Below, in pieces: positions 31,348 to 40,638 of a stretch of DNA of 52,166 nucleotides. Position 1 is the first letter of the stretch. Every line of letters starts with the position of its first letter. The DNA is from a virus: the IMG/VR virus record IMGVR_UViG_3300032288_002130, positions 1 to 52,166 of that record; one strand, written 5' to 3'. The notes beneath the pieces are model-generated. The model was given only the letters and a program-made list of their open reading frames with translations. It searched no databases and had not been told where the DNA came from. A program made the position numbers and the translations under genes.

Positions 31348-31727
31348 TCCATTTTCCTTACTAGTTGAATTTGTCTACGTTTAATTCTCTTGGTAATAAT
31401 ATTGCTAAGGCTAACAGTGGGTCCGTATAAAATTTCAAAATCTTTAGGGTTAAATGTCCTTAGGCTGTAGCTAAAGACTTTAAACTTTTCGCCCAAGATT
31501 AAATTAATAGGCAACATTCGATTGCTGGCCCACCACCACTCGTCTCCCATTTCTAAAAAGCTCTGCTTATGCTCATTGCTGTGCAATAAGTTGTACATAT
31601 ACATAGAGACAATGGTGGAGTCTTGATTTTGTATAATACCTACGTATTCGTTCCCGCCGTACCTGCATAGGCTTAAAAATGGGAATCGATCTAGTAATTC
31701 TTGGTATTCTTCCTTCAATGTTGGCAT
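31344..31727 (-). CDS. Hypothetical protein (127 aa)
   Basis: Segments [36 protein letters not shown] and [18 protein letters not shown] followed by [13 protein letters not shown] recognise this as a conserved unknown of T4-type marine phages. ATG 31727 (MPTLKEEYQ) is chosen; a GTG at 31748, seven codons upstream, is also possible. It precedes the Fe-S carrier gene with ATGA overlap. Confidence 0.68.
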   Translation of the reverse strand: MPTLKEEYQELLDRFPFLSLCRYGGNEYVGIIQNQDSTIVSMYMYNLLHSNEHKQSFLEMGDEWWWASNRMLPINLILGEKFKVFSYSLRTFNPKDFEILYGPTVSLSNIITKRIKRRQIQLVRKME

Positions 31728-31751
31728 ATTTTGTATAAGTTTATCCACATC

Positions 31752-31758
31752 TATTTAG
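31752..31758 (-). promoter_or_regulatory. Late promoter box, minus strand
   Basis: CTAAATA on the minus strand for the hypothetical/Fe-S carrier pair, back to back with the plus-strand box at 31760. Confidence 0.55.
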
Positions 31759-31759
31759 C

Positions 31760-31767
31760 AATAAATA
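31760..31767 (+). promoter_or_regulatory. Late promoter box, plus strand
   Basis: AATAAATA before the fibre cassette. A second box (GTAAATA, 31784-31790) lies only 4 nt before ATG 31795. Confidence 0.5.
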
Positions 31768-31794
31768 TTTTGGAAAAATTAAGGTAAATACAAG

Positions 31795-32343
31795 ATGATT
31801 ACAATATTCCAGCATGTACCACGAATTCAGGTTCTGCTAGCAACCGATCACAAAAACTATAATACGCCTATGAACGACATTAAATTACAAGCAGTCAAAG
31901 GGCTAGACAATCCTTTAGAAATTCAAATATTAAACAGCGACCGAAGGGCTGTAAAATTGCCCGGAAAAACTGTAAAAATGGTACTAAGCAAAGTTGCTGA
32001 CAATAGTGTCTATTTAGAAAAAGCAATGCTAACGGTCAATGCAGATCAGGGAATTTTTCGTAGCGAACTAGCGGGAATTGAGTTAGAAGATGTTCCCGTT
32101 GGGCTAGCACAAATTGCGTTTTATGTGGAAGATCATGCAGGGAAAAAGACTCCGTTAACAAAAAATCTAGCCGGCAAATATGCAGTTGATATCAATATTG
32201 TACAAGGTCCATACACGATTCCTGTAGATGACCTTGAAGATGATTATGGTTTAGTTTCAACAGAAAATAATGCTATAGAAGATTTTGGTTCTATTACAGA
32301 ACCTGTAGAACAATTAGAAGACGAGTTTAGGGATACGCTATGA
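31795..32343 (+). CDS. Putative baseplate/fibre attachment protein (182 aa)
   Basis: The first gene of the fibre cassette. The N-terminal ~140 residues (LEIQILNSDRRAVKLPGKTV, KMVLSKVADNSV, VGLAQIAFYVEDHAGKK) are beta-rich and recall the BppU-type N-terminal domain by which receptor-binding proteins sit on baseplates; similarity is weak. The C-terminus is acidic. Its stop overlaps the next gene's ATG (ATGA). Confidence 0.6.
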   Translation: MITIFQHVPRIQVLLATDHKNYNTPMNDIKLQAVKGLDNPLEIQILNSDRRAVKLPGKTVKMVLSKVADNSVYLEKAMLTVNADQGIFRSELAGIELEDVPVGLAQIAFYVEDHAGKKTPLTKNLAGKYAVDINIVQGPYTIPVDDLEDDYGLVSTENNAIEDFGSITEPVEQLEDEFRDTL

Positions 32344-35300
32344 CCCAAAGAACAACAAAACAATTAAAATTGCGCCGCGGCAATACAGCCGAGCATTCAA
32401 ATTTTGTAGGAGCAGTAGGAGAAATAACTGTTGATACAGATTTAAAAACCATTAGAGTTCATGACGGTTCTACAGCAGGCGGCTTTCCTTTAATGCGAGG
32501 TGATGCCACTATAAATTCTATACCGTGGACAAGCGTTACTAACCGCCCAACTTTGTTCAGTGGTGCTTATGCTGACTTAACTGGTAAGCCTACATTGTTC
32601 AGCGGTGATTATGCAGACTTAACTAACAAACCTACATTGTTTAGTGGTGATTATGCAGACTTAACTAATAAGCCAACTATTCCTGAAGTTCCAACAGATG
32701 TCAGCGCATTCACTAATGATTCTGAATATGTTACATCTACACAATTGTCTAATTCAACAGCCGGTCTAGTCCAATTGCTAACAAATAGCCTTGCGCTAAA
32801 AGCTAATATTAATCAAATTCCTGTAGTCCCCACCGATGTTAGTGCATTTAATAATGATGCCAACTATGCTACAGAAACGTATGTTAACAATGAAATTAAT
32901 TCACTTATAAATGGTGCTCCTGGTGCGTTAAACACGTTAAACGAACTGTCATTAGCACTGTCGAACGATGAAAACTTTTCAACAACTGTTGTCAACTCTT
33001 TAGCAAACAAAGTAAACTCTGACGATCTTGCACTAGTAGCAACAACAGGTAGTTATACAGACCTAACCAATAAACCGACGGTATTGGCAATTGCTCCGCA
33101 GTGGACTGCCAATCATACATTGTTACCTGGCGGAGAAAATACACGTTATCTAGTAGGAGATGCAGTATATAACAATGGAAATATCTATGTCGCTAATTAT
33201 GAAAACGAAAGCATGCCTGTTAGCGATCCTATATACTGGACAAACATTGGTACAGGAAACCGATTGAATATAGACGGTCGTGATATTCCTAACATTACTT
33301 ACGACCAGTTAACTAATAAGCCAACTATACCAGCTGACGTTAGTGACTTAACTGATACAACTAACTTATTGAGTGGCGGCGGCATTAATACGGGCTATTT
33401 TAGATTTAATAATAACATTTTATATACTAATGCCGGACAAAGCATTTACATTGACCCTAGCAACGACGAAGGAGATACCGGATTTATCTTTGTGCCTGGG
33501 CCAGGCACAGCTGATATAGATCCTGTACAAATTTACAATCAATTGTCAGGCGGTGTACGAATTGGTAGTAGCGATAGTCTTTGGACATTTGGTTCAAGTG
33601 GTACATTGACATTACCAAATAACACAACTGTCGGCAACAATCTAGAAGGTACATATTCAAGTTCGTTCCTTTGTTTACCATGGGGTGTCAACGATCAAAC
33701 CAGCGGACTCTTTTCATCTAATAGTATTACCCGTCCATTGTTTAATCCACTTATCTCCACAATATCCGTTGGATGGTTTGTAAGTGGGCCAGGGTTAAGT
33801 GGCGTTAAAGAAATCACAGATATAGTAGAAATGGGCGAGGGAGATCGAGCATTCATAGTAGATCTAACCGATGGATCACTTTGGGCAGATCTCAGCGTTA
33901 ACATTCCTTACAGATTCTATTCACCAGATTATGCTCTTACACTCAATGGTACTAAATTAACAGTTAATTCAAATGAATGGAAGTTCAATCAAGCCGGTCA
34001 TCTAACTGTACCCGGTGACATTCATGAGAAGGTAGGCAATGATTTAGAAATAGCCGTTCACAATAATCGAAACAATGATGGTACACCCGGTAGTGCAGTT
34101 TTATCATTAACAAATAATGATGCGGTTGACTCCCAGACCTATACAACTCTTGAAGTAGGTGCTTATGGTATTAAGTTAAACACTGACTACGAGGGTGTGT
34201 TTACTGGTGCTAGACGCACATGGGAATTTAAACGAAACGGTACATTAACATTTCCAGATTTAACAGAACAAACTACCGCTTGGACTGGTTCAGTATCTTT
34301 AATAAGTAGCGGACCTACAGCACCCGGTAGTGCTGTTGTGGCTGGAGAAAATGATGTAGATTTTAATTTTAGTGATGGCGTTAGCACAGCAGTTAGTGTA
34401 ACTAGAAACAGTGAAATTGTTTCATCAAAGCCAGCAGGATTAACACTGGCGTCAAATTTTGATGTAAAAATTGTAACAGATTTTACAGATAACAATCGTA
34501 CCTGGACATTTGAAGGCTCAACAGGAAATGTAGAGTTACCGAGAGGTAGTATTATTGGAGAAACAAGCAATACTACAATTATCACACCTCCTACAGCAAC
34601 TCCAGACCAAAGTCTAGTTATTCGTCCAACTGCATCTCAGTGGACTATAGAGTCTAGTGGTTTTGTTGTTTATGGTAGTCCTATTACAATTACTTTAACC
34701 TTGCAAAGCTGGACATACTTTGGAACAGTTAACTATGAAATCACTGGTCCGGGTGTAACCGAGCAATCGCTGGGTCGTCCATTGACTGGTAAATTAATTT
34801 ATGCAGGAGTTTATGGAGGCCCTGATGCACAGTCAGTTACTTGGACTATACCTGCTCAAAGCAATATAACAGAATTTACTTTTACAGTAACTGGAGTTGA
34901 TGGTGTACCATCAACTGGCCCAGGTGAAACAGATCCGGCGTTGTATTATAACTTTGAATTCAATGCAATGCCTACTGGTTATGCTACTACAGTAACTAAC
35001 AACGGCATATCTAACACAGAATTCAGTCATATACATTTAGTAGCCGGAGATCCTGTAACAGTTGACCTTTATCTAGGCGATGACGATCAATATGTTAAGA
35101 TTGAAAAGAATGCTGGCGATGTAGTAATTGGCACTAACGCAAATACTAAAAATTGGAGATTTGGCACAGACGGTATATTAACATTTCCAGGCGGAGCCAA
35201 TATAATAGATCTACCAGGAGCAACATTAGACGATAGTGCATTGATTTTAGGTGCAGGCACTACGATCAATGAAAATGTAAGAGCGGCTCGCATAGCAGTG

Positions 35301-36155
35301 AATGGTAGTGTAGAAGGTGTAGCCATTGGTGCTGGTGCTAATGATTGGACATTTACCAATGACGGCAAACTACATTTGCCCACAGGTGGAGACATTGTAG
35401 ACAGTGGTGGCGTCAGCGTATTGGGCGGTGGTGGTGGCTTTAGCGGTAACTATAATGATCTTACAAACAAGCCAACTTTATTTGATGGAGCTTACAGTAG
35501 CCTAACAGGAACACCCACACTAGCTACAGTAGCAACCAGTGGCGCTTATGCTGACTTAACTGGTAAGCCAACACTAGCTACAGTAGCAACCAGCGGCAGT
35601 TATACTGATTTATCTAATACTCCTGCTCCTTACAGTTTACCAACTGCAACAGGATCAGTGCTAGGCGGTGTTAAGATTGGGCCGGGAATTTCTATCGACG
35701 GTAACGGAGTAATCAGTACCACTAACACCACTAACCAAAATACATCTACAACTAGCAACGTAACATTTAACAACGTTACAGCAACAGGACAGATTGTAGA
35801 AAGTTTCCAAACATACAGTACTTCTATAGGATCCGGAGAAACCGTTACACTTAATTGTGCTAACGGAAATCTATGGAACGTAACAAGTACTGTAGCAGGT
35901 AACTGGACTGCCGCAGTAACTAACTTTGCAATAACCTTAGGACAAGCATCTAGTGTAACATTAATCATTAATCAAGGTGCTACGGCGCATTTGCCAACTA
36001 CATTGACAATTAACGGCACAGCTACAACTATTAACTGGCAAGGTGGCGCTGTTCCTGTAGGTAACAATAACAAAAAAGATATCATGTCCTTTAGTGTTTT
36101 ACAAACAGGAGCAAGTGCATATCTAGTATTTGGTCAATTGGTAACGTTTGGATAA
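32340..36155 (+). CDS. Large tail fibre protein (1271 aa)
   Basis: The N-terminus TTKQLKLRRGNTAEHSNFVG, then GEITVDTDLKTIRVHDGST, is the small head domain found at the start of many fibres. Residues ~70-115 contain three 14-residue repeats (DYADLTNKPTLFSG type) encoded by 42-bp DNA repeats, and similar ones recur near residue 1060. The central part alternates beta-rich shaft with WKFNQAGHLTVPG-like units (also WTFTNDGKLHLP), a recurring pattern. No S74 or enzymatic domain is seen. It is probably a trimeric host-binding fibre shaft, with the small lectin-like protein encoded next as a possible tip. Confidence 0.82.
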   Translation: MTQRTTKQLKLRRGNTAEHSNFVGAVGEITVDTDLKTIRVHDGSTAGGFPLMRGDATINSIPWTSVTNRPTLFSGAYADLTGKPTLFSGDYADLTNKPTLFSGDYADLTNKPTIPEVPTDVSAFTNDSEYVTSTQLSNSTAGLVQLLTNSLALKANINQIPVVPTDVSAFNNDANYATETYVNNEINSLINGAPGALNTLNELSLALSNDENFSTTVVNSLANKVNSDDLALVATTGSYTDLTNKPTVLAIAPQWTANHTLLPGGENTRYLVGDAVYNNGNIYVANYENESMPVSDPIYWTNIGTGNRLNIDGRDIPNITYDQLTNKPTIPADVSDLTDTTNLLSGGGINTGYFRFNNNILYTNAGQSIYIDPSNDEGDTGFIFVPGPGTADIDPVQIYNQLSGGVRIGSSDSLWTFGSSGTLTLPNNTTVGNNLEGTYSSSFLCLPWGVNDQTSGLFSSNSITRPLFNPLISTISVGWFVSGPGLSGVKEITDIVEMGEGDRAFIVDLTDGSLWADLSVNIPYRFYSPDYALTLNGTKLTVNSNEWKFNQAGHLTVPGDIHEKVGNDLEIAVHNNRNNDGTPGSAVLSLTNNDAVDSQTYTTLEVGAYGIKLNTDYEGVFTGARRTWEFKRNGTLTFPDLTEQTTAWTGSVSLISSGPTAPGSAVVAGENDVDFNFSDGVSTAVSVTRNSEIVSSKPAGLTLASNFDVKIVTDFTDNNRTWTFEGSTGNVELPRGSIIGETSNTTIITPPTATPDQSLVIRPTASQWTIESSGFVVYGSPITITLTLQSWTYFGTVNYEITGPGVTEQSLGRPLTGKLIYAGVYGGPDAQSVTWTIPAQSNITEFTFTVTGVDGVPSTGPGETDPALYYNFEFNAMPTGYATTVTNNGISNTEFSHIHLVAGDPVTVDLYLGDDDQYVKIEKNAGDVVIGTNANTKNWRFGTDGILTFPGGANIIDLPGATLDDSALILGAGTTINENVRAARIAVNGSVEGVAIGAGANDWTFTNDGKLHLPTGGDIVDSGGVSVLGGGGGFSGNYNDLTNKPTLFDGAYSSLTGTPTLATVATSGAYADLTGKPTLATVATSGSYTDLSNTPAPYSLPTATGSVLGGVKIGPGISIDGNGVISTTNTTNQNTSTTSNVTFNNVTATGQIVESFQTYSTSIGSGETVTLNCANGNLWNVTSTVAGNWTAAVTNFAITLGQASSVTLIINQGATAHLPTTLTINGTATTINWQGGAVPVGNNNKKDIMSFSVLQTGASAYLVFGQLVTFG
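32549..32676 (+). repeat. Three 42-bp tandem repeats in the fibre gene
   Basis: Copies begin near 32550, 32592 and 32634 (ACNTTGTTCAGNGGTG...). They encode YADLTNKPTLFSG units. Confidence 0.85.
35520..35627 (+). repeat. Two 54-bp repeats in the fibre gene
   Basis: CTAGCTACAGTAGCAACCAG starts at 35520 and again at 35574, encoding LATVATSG...YADLTGKPT units. Confidence 0.8.
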
Positions 36156-36158
36156 CAT

Positions 36159-36938
36159 ATGGCCTTTGGTATAACATCTATTTTTAGTAAAGGTTTTACG
36201 GCAGGGCAACGTCCTTTAGTTATTTCCGGCGCTGGCCAGCTACCTAATTTGGAAGTTTGGTACTACGCTGATGTTAACACTAACTTAAATGGTATTACTT
36301 CGGGCAGTGATGTAACAGCATGGGCTAACGCTGGCGGACTAACGTCGCACGATTGGAACTCCACCGGAGGCCGTCGACCAACGTGGGTAAGCAACGTTCA
36401 AAACGGCAAAGGCGTTGTTAGATTTAATCCCGCTGGCAGTACAACACAATATCTGTCTATTAATCCAATAGCATATCTACAAGCATTACCTGCGGTTACC
36501 ATGGTTTTGTTATTTAGAACATTATCAACTGCGGCTGGCAGAAGAATTGCAACATCTACAAATACTGGAGGATTCCAGTGGGGCCAAGATGGCTCGCAAT
36601 GGGTCGGCCAGTTTTCCGGAGCTTCGTTTACAGTAGATAATCACACCGTAGACACTAGTTTCCATCATGTAGCAATCACTTTTAACGGGTCTCAAACCGG
36701 TAACACTAACAGACTTAAAGTACGTTTAGACGGCACAGACACTCCTATTACATATCTAACCAACGTTAATGCTACTACTAGCGCCTCGGCGTCAACATTT
36801 TATGGCGGGCTTGATCAAACTGGTAACAGCGGATATTGGCAGGGCGATATCGGCGAACTAATGATTTGGACTAGAGCATTAAACACCGGTGAGATAGTTG
36901 CTGTTGAAGAATACTTAACTAAAAAGTGGAATGTATAA
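36159..36938 (+). CDS. Lectin-like (concanavalin/LamG-type) adhesin (259 aa)
   Basis: After a short N-terminal linker, LPNLEVWYYADVNTNLNG, SDVTAWANAGG, TMVLLFRTLSTAAGRRI, FHHVAITFNGSQTGN and YWQGDIGELMIWTRALN follow the jelly-roll pattern of LamG/concanavalin A-like domains that bind glycans. It ends EEYLTKKWNV. Located between two large fibres in the late cassette, it may be a separate fibre tip that binds surface polysaccharide. Confidence 0.75.
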   Translation: MAFGITSIFSKGFTAGQRPLVISGAGQLPNLEVWYYADVNTNLNGITSGSDVTAWANAGGLTSHDWNSTGGRRPTWVSNVQNGKGVVRFNPAGSTTQYLSINPIAYLQALPAVTMVLLFRTLSTAAGRRIATSTNTGGFQWGQDGSQWVGQFSGASFTVDNHTVDTSFHHVAITFNGSQTGNTNRLKVRLDGTDTPITYLTNVNATTSASASTFYGGLDQTGNSGYWQGDIGELMIWTRALNTGEIVAVEEYLTKKWNV

Positions 36939-36940
36939 CC

Positions 36941-36948
36941 AATAAATA
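36941..36948 (+). promoter_or_regulatory. Late promoter box for the second fibre
   Basis: AATAAATA, start ~36954; AAGGAAA precedes ATG 36978. Confidence 0.6.
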
Positions 36949-36977
36949 TTGAATACAGTCCAAATCAAGGAAATAAA

Positions 36978-39900
36978 ATGACTACTAAGCAGGTAAGATT
37001 AAGAAGAGGAACTACCCAACAGCACCAAAACTTTACAGGTGTTCAGGGAGAAATAACAGTTGATACAGATAAGAAAACAATTATAGTTCATGACGGTACT
37101 ACTGTTGGCGGAACTCCTTTAGCCACTGAACAGTTTGTTCAAAATAGTTTTGTTGACATAACACAAGGTCCAGTGGGCCCGCAAGGCCCTGCAGGTGTAA
37201 CTATTGCCAGTGCTACTGTTAGTTCACAAGGCAGGTTGTTAGTTACTTTAACAAATAATACAGTAGTTGATGCAGGAAACGTTTCGGGCATTGCTTCAGC
37301 AACAGTTAATGGCGCCGGGCAGTTAATTTTAACAAAACAAGATGGTACCACAATTAATGCAGGCTCACCAATTGGACCTCAGGGCGAACAAGGAGAAGTT
37401 GGCCCCCAAGGACCACCGGGCACTACTGACTATGAACAATTAGTAAACAAGCCCAATTTAGCACCGGTAGCAACTTCTGGTAGTTATAATGATTTGACTG
37501 ACACGCCTAGTATTCCAAGCATTGCTGGTTTGGCAACAGAGTCTTATGTAAACAATGCAGTCAACAATTTAGTTGATGCCGCACCTTCGGCTTTAGATAC
37601 ATTAAAAGAATTAGCAACAGCACTGGGTAACGACAGTAATTTTTCTGCTAGTATTAGTACACAATTAGGAAATAAAGCCAACACCGCAGACTTGGCCGCA
37701 GTAGCAACTTCTGGTAGTTATACCGACTTAATAAACACACCTACACTTTCTTCTGTCGCAACAACTGGAAGTTATACTGACTTAGGGGATGTTCCAGTTG
37801 GCAGATCTGTAAGTTTAGTAAATACGGCCACGTATCAGTGTTCAGGCGAAGTCGAAGAATTGCTAGTTAATTATGCTGGGGACTGTGTAATTACATTGCC
37901 TGTGACCGCTGTAAACGGCATGAAGATTAAAATCAGGGATATCAGTGGTAACTTAGGAAAAATTAAAAAAATACAATCAGCACAATATGGAGTAAGTCGT
38001 CCTGGTTTAAGTATTAGAATTCAAGTAGCAGAAGGATCTAATCATAAAATTGCAGGTCGAGACTATGACGCAGATTACATAGGAGTACCTGCTCCGAATG
38101 CAGGCCGTGAATTTGTGTTCTTTAATAATAAATGGTATTTAGAAAATTTAAACAGTTTAGTAGAAGATTCGTGGTGGCCAACTAAGTTAGGTGGTGTTGA
38201 ATTTATTGACACTAATCAACCAGGCAGTGACTTGGGAGGAGCCGGACTAATACCATTTAATAAAGGTCGTAGCGCATGGGACCTGGAGTTAGGTGCATAT
38301 TCTTCTGATCATATCGATCGCAGTTATTTCATTCCAGGAGATACTTACGGTGCTCCAGAATCATGGTCGAGAATTTGGTTAAGCAATCGCGGAGCTATCA
38401 TTGGCGGACAAATGTACAGCGGCGCTTCGTTGACATTGGCAGGCGGAACATTAAATCTAAAAAGTCCTTTAGATATAACAACTCCTAACGGAATTTCTGC
38501 ATCCAACGTACATGTAGCACCTAGCAACTTATGGGAGTTCGGTAGGGTAACGATCGATTCTGGTCTAAGTTATAGTGATACAACTAGATTAGATTTTACT
38601 AATAGCCGCGGCGGCACAAGATGGATTGCCGTAGGCGGCAGTAGACAAGGTGGACAATATACATTCAGTCCAGATACCACTGGCATTTGGAAATCATTTG
38701 ACGGTATGAACTTTACACCTGTACCAAATCCTTTTAATGAAACTGGATCAAGTGCAAATATAGTAACAGTGGCACATATCAGTACTGGTGGATCATGGGG
38801 TACACTATTAGCCGCAAGTAGTTCTAATAGGTATTTTAAAAGCACAAACGGTGGCGACACTTGGACAGAAGTTACTACTTCGGGTATCGGAGCTCCTACT
38901 CCTGGACAATACTACTTTCAAAGAAAACTATTTGGGGCAGGCACAAGATTTTATTTACTAGAAAGCAGAAACATTTATCAGTCCTTAGATGGTGGTTTGT
39001 CTTGGACTAATGTTGTACCAACTGAAGTCACATTAGATAATCAAATTGTATTAAATGACATGGCTTATAATCCAACATCTAATACAATTATTGTAGTGGG
39101 TGGCCGCTGGGATCCTAGTTCTTTTGGTTGGAAAGGTAGTTATGCTATACGTAGTGATCTAACAGCCACCGACGAAACACAATGGACAACAATCATTGAC
39201 TCTAATGAAGGTGGTATTCTAAGTGTTGCATCTACTACGGATTACGATGGTGTAGATCGTTGGGGCATGGTAAGACAAAAATCTTGGAATGAAAATTTTC
39301 ACGGATGGGGCGTAGCCGCACAATTGTGGAATGAAGGCAATAGATTTACCACTGCACAATTTAGTAAAAAACTTTCTACAGTAATACCAGAAGTAACCGA
39401 CGGAAATAAAGAAATACCATGGTGGGAAAGTGCTCTTGGACGTCAAGGCGGCGGCGCTGGCTGGACTAATCACCCTACATTGAAATGGGAGGATCCTAAC
39501 TTCTGGCAGCAAGAAGTAGTCAAATCCGTTATGTGCATGGACAGAGTTGGAGTGCCCTTGATGTTTGTTGCAACAATGGAATGGATGGGCGGCAGCAGTG
39601 GCGGTAGTGAAGGTGGCGGCGGAGAAAGCACTAGTGTAGTAGTCAGCCATATCTATACAGTACCTGACAAATCAGTAGTAAATCCTCATGAGGATTTAAC
39701 AGAAAGTTTTGTAGCAGGTGCAATCAAAACCCTTGCAGTTCATCAGTCTGGCGTTAACATGTTTGTAATGGCTGACGGGGATTTTGCATTGTATGCGGCT
39801 GGACGATCAGTTTCAGCAGACGGAAGAAACTGGCAAACATGGTGGAGTTTGTCTGGATACTATGACGAATCTGATCCTGCATTTGAGGGAGAACAATACT

Positions 39901-40577
39901 TGGGCTTGCAACGTGCTCCGGTATATGATGTTATTGCGATAGATTCAACAGACGTAACTCAGATTAATGAAGCAATAGTGGGTAGTATTAGTGCAGAACC
40001 AAGTCAAGGTACTTTTAGAATTCAAGGCAAACAAGTTGGATCAGCAGTAATGATTGATACTAGAGATGCTACCGGTGTTTTAAGTTATAATTTAGCCTGC
40101 TACGACAACAAAGTATATGCTAAGAATCTAACCTTAGATGGCGGATTGACATCTATGTCCAACGTTATCAATTTAAATAATTTGACTTATGCTAATATTG
40201 GACTTGGACTAAAAGGACAGTATGGTATATATCATAACCCAACAGGAACAGCTATAACAGTACCAGCCGGGCAACTAGTAACTTTGGCTACATATAGTGA
40301 AAGTTTTACTACTGTTAAGTATTTGGTCAGTGCTTATTCATCGGATGGTGTACATAGTCAAACTTCTGAAATTTTAATCAGCGGTTTAACTTACAATATT
40401 AACAATCCAAATGGTACTGTGACTTCTATTACTAACGATGGCAGTGGTGCTTGGTTAGCATTTGGAATTGTTCGAAATCCTGATAATATAATGCAAATTC
40501 AAATAGTTTGCGCGGCTTCGTATTCATGTAAAGTTAGTATGTTGCCAATTATGATGATTTCGCCACAATACTCATAA
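36978..40577 (+). CDS. Large tail fibre with collagen-like and Asp-box segments (1199 aa)
   Basis: The N-terminal LRRGTTQQHQNFTGVQGEIT domain is closely related to that of the 1271-aa fibre. Collagen-like GPVGPQGPAG and GPQGEQGEVGPQGPPG stretches follow, then an ALDTLKELATALGNDSNF segment shared with the other fibre. Around 38687-39015 three Asp-box-like units (SFDGMNFTP, STNGGDTWTEV, SLDGGLSWTNV) suggest a beta-propeller of the sialidase/BNR type. Later residues are beta-rich. It could bind or cut surface glycans; the catalytic residues of sialidases are not identified. Confidence 0.82.
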   Translation: MTTKQVRLRRGTTQQHQNFTGVQGEITVDTDKKTIIVHDGTTVGGTPLATEQFVQNSFVDITQGPVGPQGPAGVTIASATVSSQGRLLVTLTNNTVVDAGNVSGIASATVNGAGQLILTKQDGTTINAGSPIGPQGEQGEVGPQGPPGTTDYEQLVNKPNLAPVATSGSYNDLTDTPSIPSIAGLATESYVNNAVNNLVDAAPSALDTLKELATALGNDSNFSASISTQLGNKANTADLAAVATSGSYTDLINTPTLSSVATTGSYTDLGDVPVGRSVSLVNTATYQCSGEVEELLVNYAGDCVITLPVTAVNGMKIKIRDISGNLGKIKKIQSAQYGVSRPGLSIRIQVAEGSNHKIAGRDYDADYIGVPAPNAGREFVFFNNKWYLENLNSLVEDSWWPTKLGGVEFIDTNQPGSDLGGAGLIPFNKGRSAWDLELGAYSSDHIDRSYFIPGDTYGAPESWSRIWLSNRGAIIGGQMYSGASLTLAGGTLNLKSPLDITTPNGISASNVHVAPSNLWEFGRVTIDSGLSYSDTTRLDFTNSRGGTRWIAVGGSRQGGQYTFSPDTTGIWKSFDGMNFTPVPNPFNETGSSANIVTVAHISTGGSWGTLLAASSSNRYFKSTNGGDTWTEVTTSGIGAPTPGQYYFQRKLFGAGTRFYLLESRNIYQSLDGGLSWTNVVPTEVTLDNQIVLNDMAYNPTSNTIIVVGGRWDPSSFGWKGSYAIRSDLTATDETQWTTIIDSNEGGILSVASTTDYDGVDRWGMVRQKSWNENFHGWGVAAQLWNEGNRFTTAQFSKKLSTVIPEVTDGNKEIPWWESALGRQGGGAGWTNHPTLKWEDPNFWQQEVVKSVMCMDRVGVPLMFVATMEWMGGSSGGSEGGGGESTSVVVSHIYTVPDKSVVNPHEDLTESFVAGAIKTLAVHQSGVNMFVMADGDFALYAAGRSVSADGRNWQTWWSLSGYYDESDPAFEGEQYLGLQRAPVYDVIAIDSTDVTQINEAIVGSISAEPSQGTFRIQGKQVGSAVMIDTRDATGVLSYNLACYDNKVYAKNLTLDGGLTSMSNVINLNNLTYANIGLGLKGQYGIYHNPTGTAITVPAGQLVTLATYSESFTTVKYLVSAYSSDGVHSQTSEILISGLTYNINNPNGTVTSITNDGSGAWLAFGIVRNPDNIMQIQIVCAASYSCKVSMLPIMMISPQYS

Positions 40578-40580
40578 TAT

Positions 40581-40609
40581 TTGACTTATCCTGCACAAGA
40601 GCATAAAAT
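40581..40609 (+). promoter_or_regulatory. Early promoter for primase, leaderless
   Basis: TTGACT (40581-40586), 17-bp spacer, TAAAAT (40604-40609); ATG 40616 is exactly at the predicted start. Confidence 0.8.
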
Positions 40610-40638
40610 ATATACATGAGCCTTGTGCAGGATTTTTT
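40588..40638 (+). terminator. 12-bp inverted repeat plus T-run across the primase promoter and start
   Basis: ATCCTGCACAAG (40588-40599) and CTTGTGCAGGAT (40622-40633), a perfect 12-bp repeat with 22-nt loop, then T-rich sequence to 40638. Late RNA coming from the fibre genes would form a terminator inside the primase gene. Primase mRNA starting at 40616 lacks the left arm. Confidence 0.7.
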
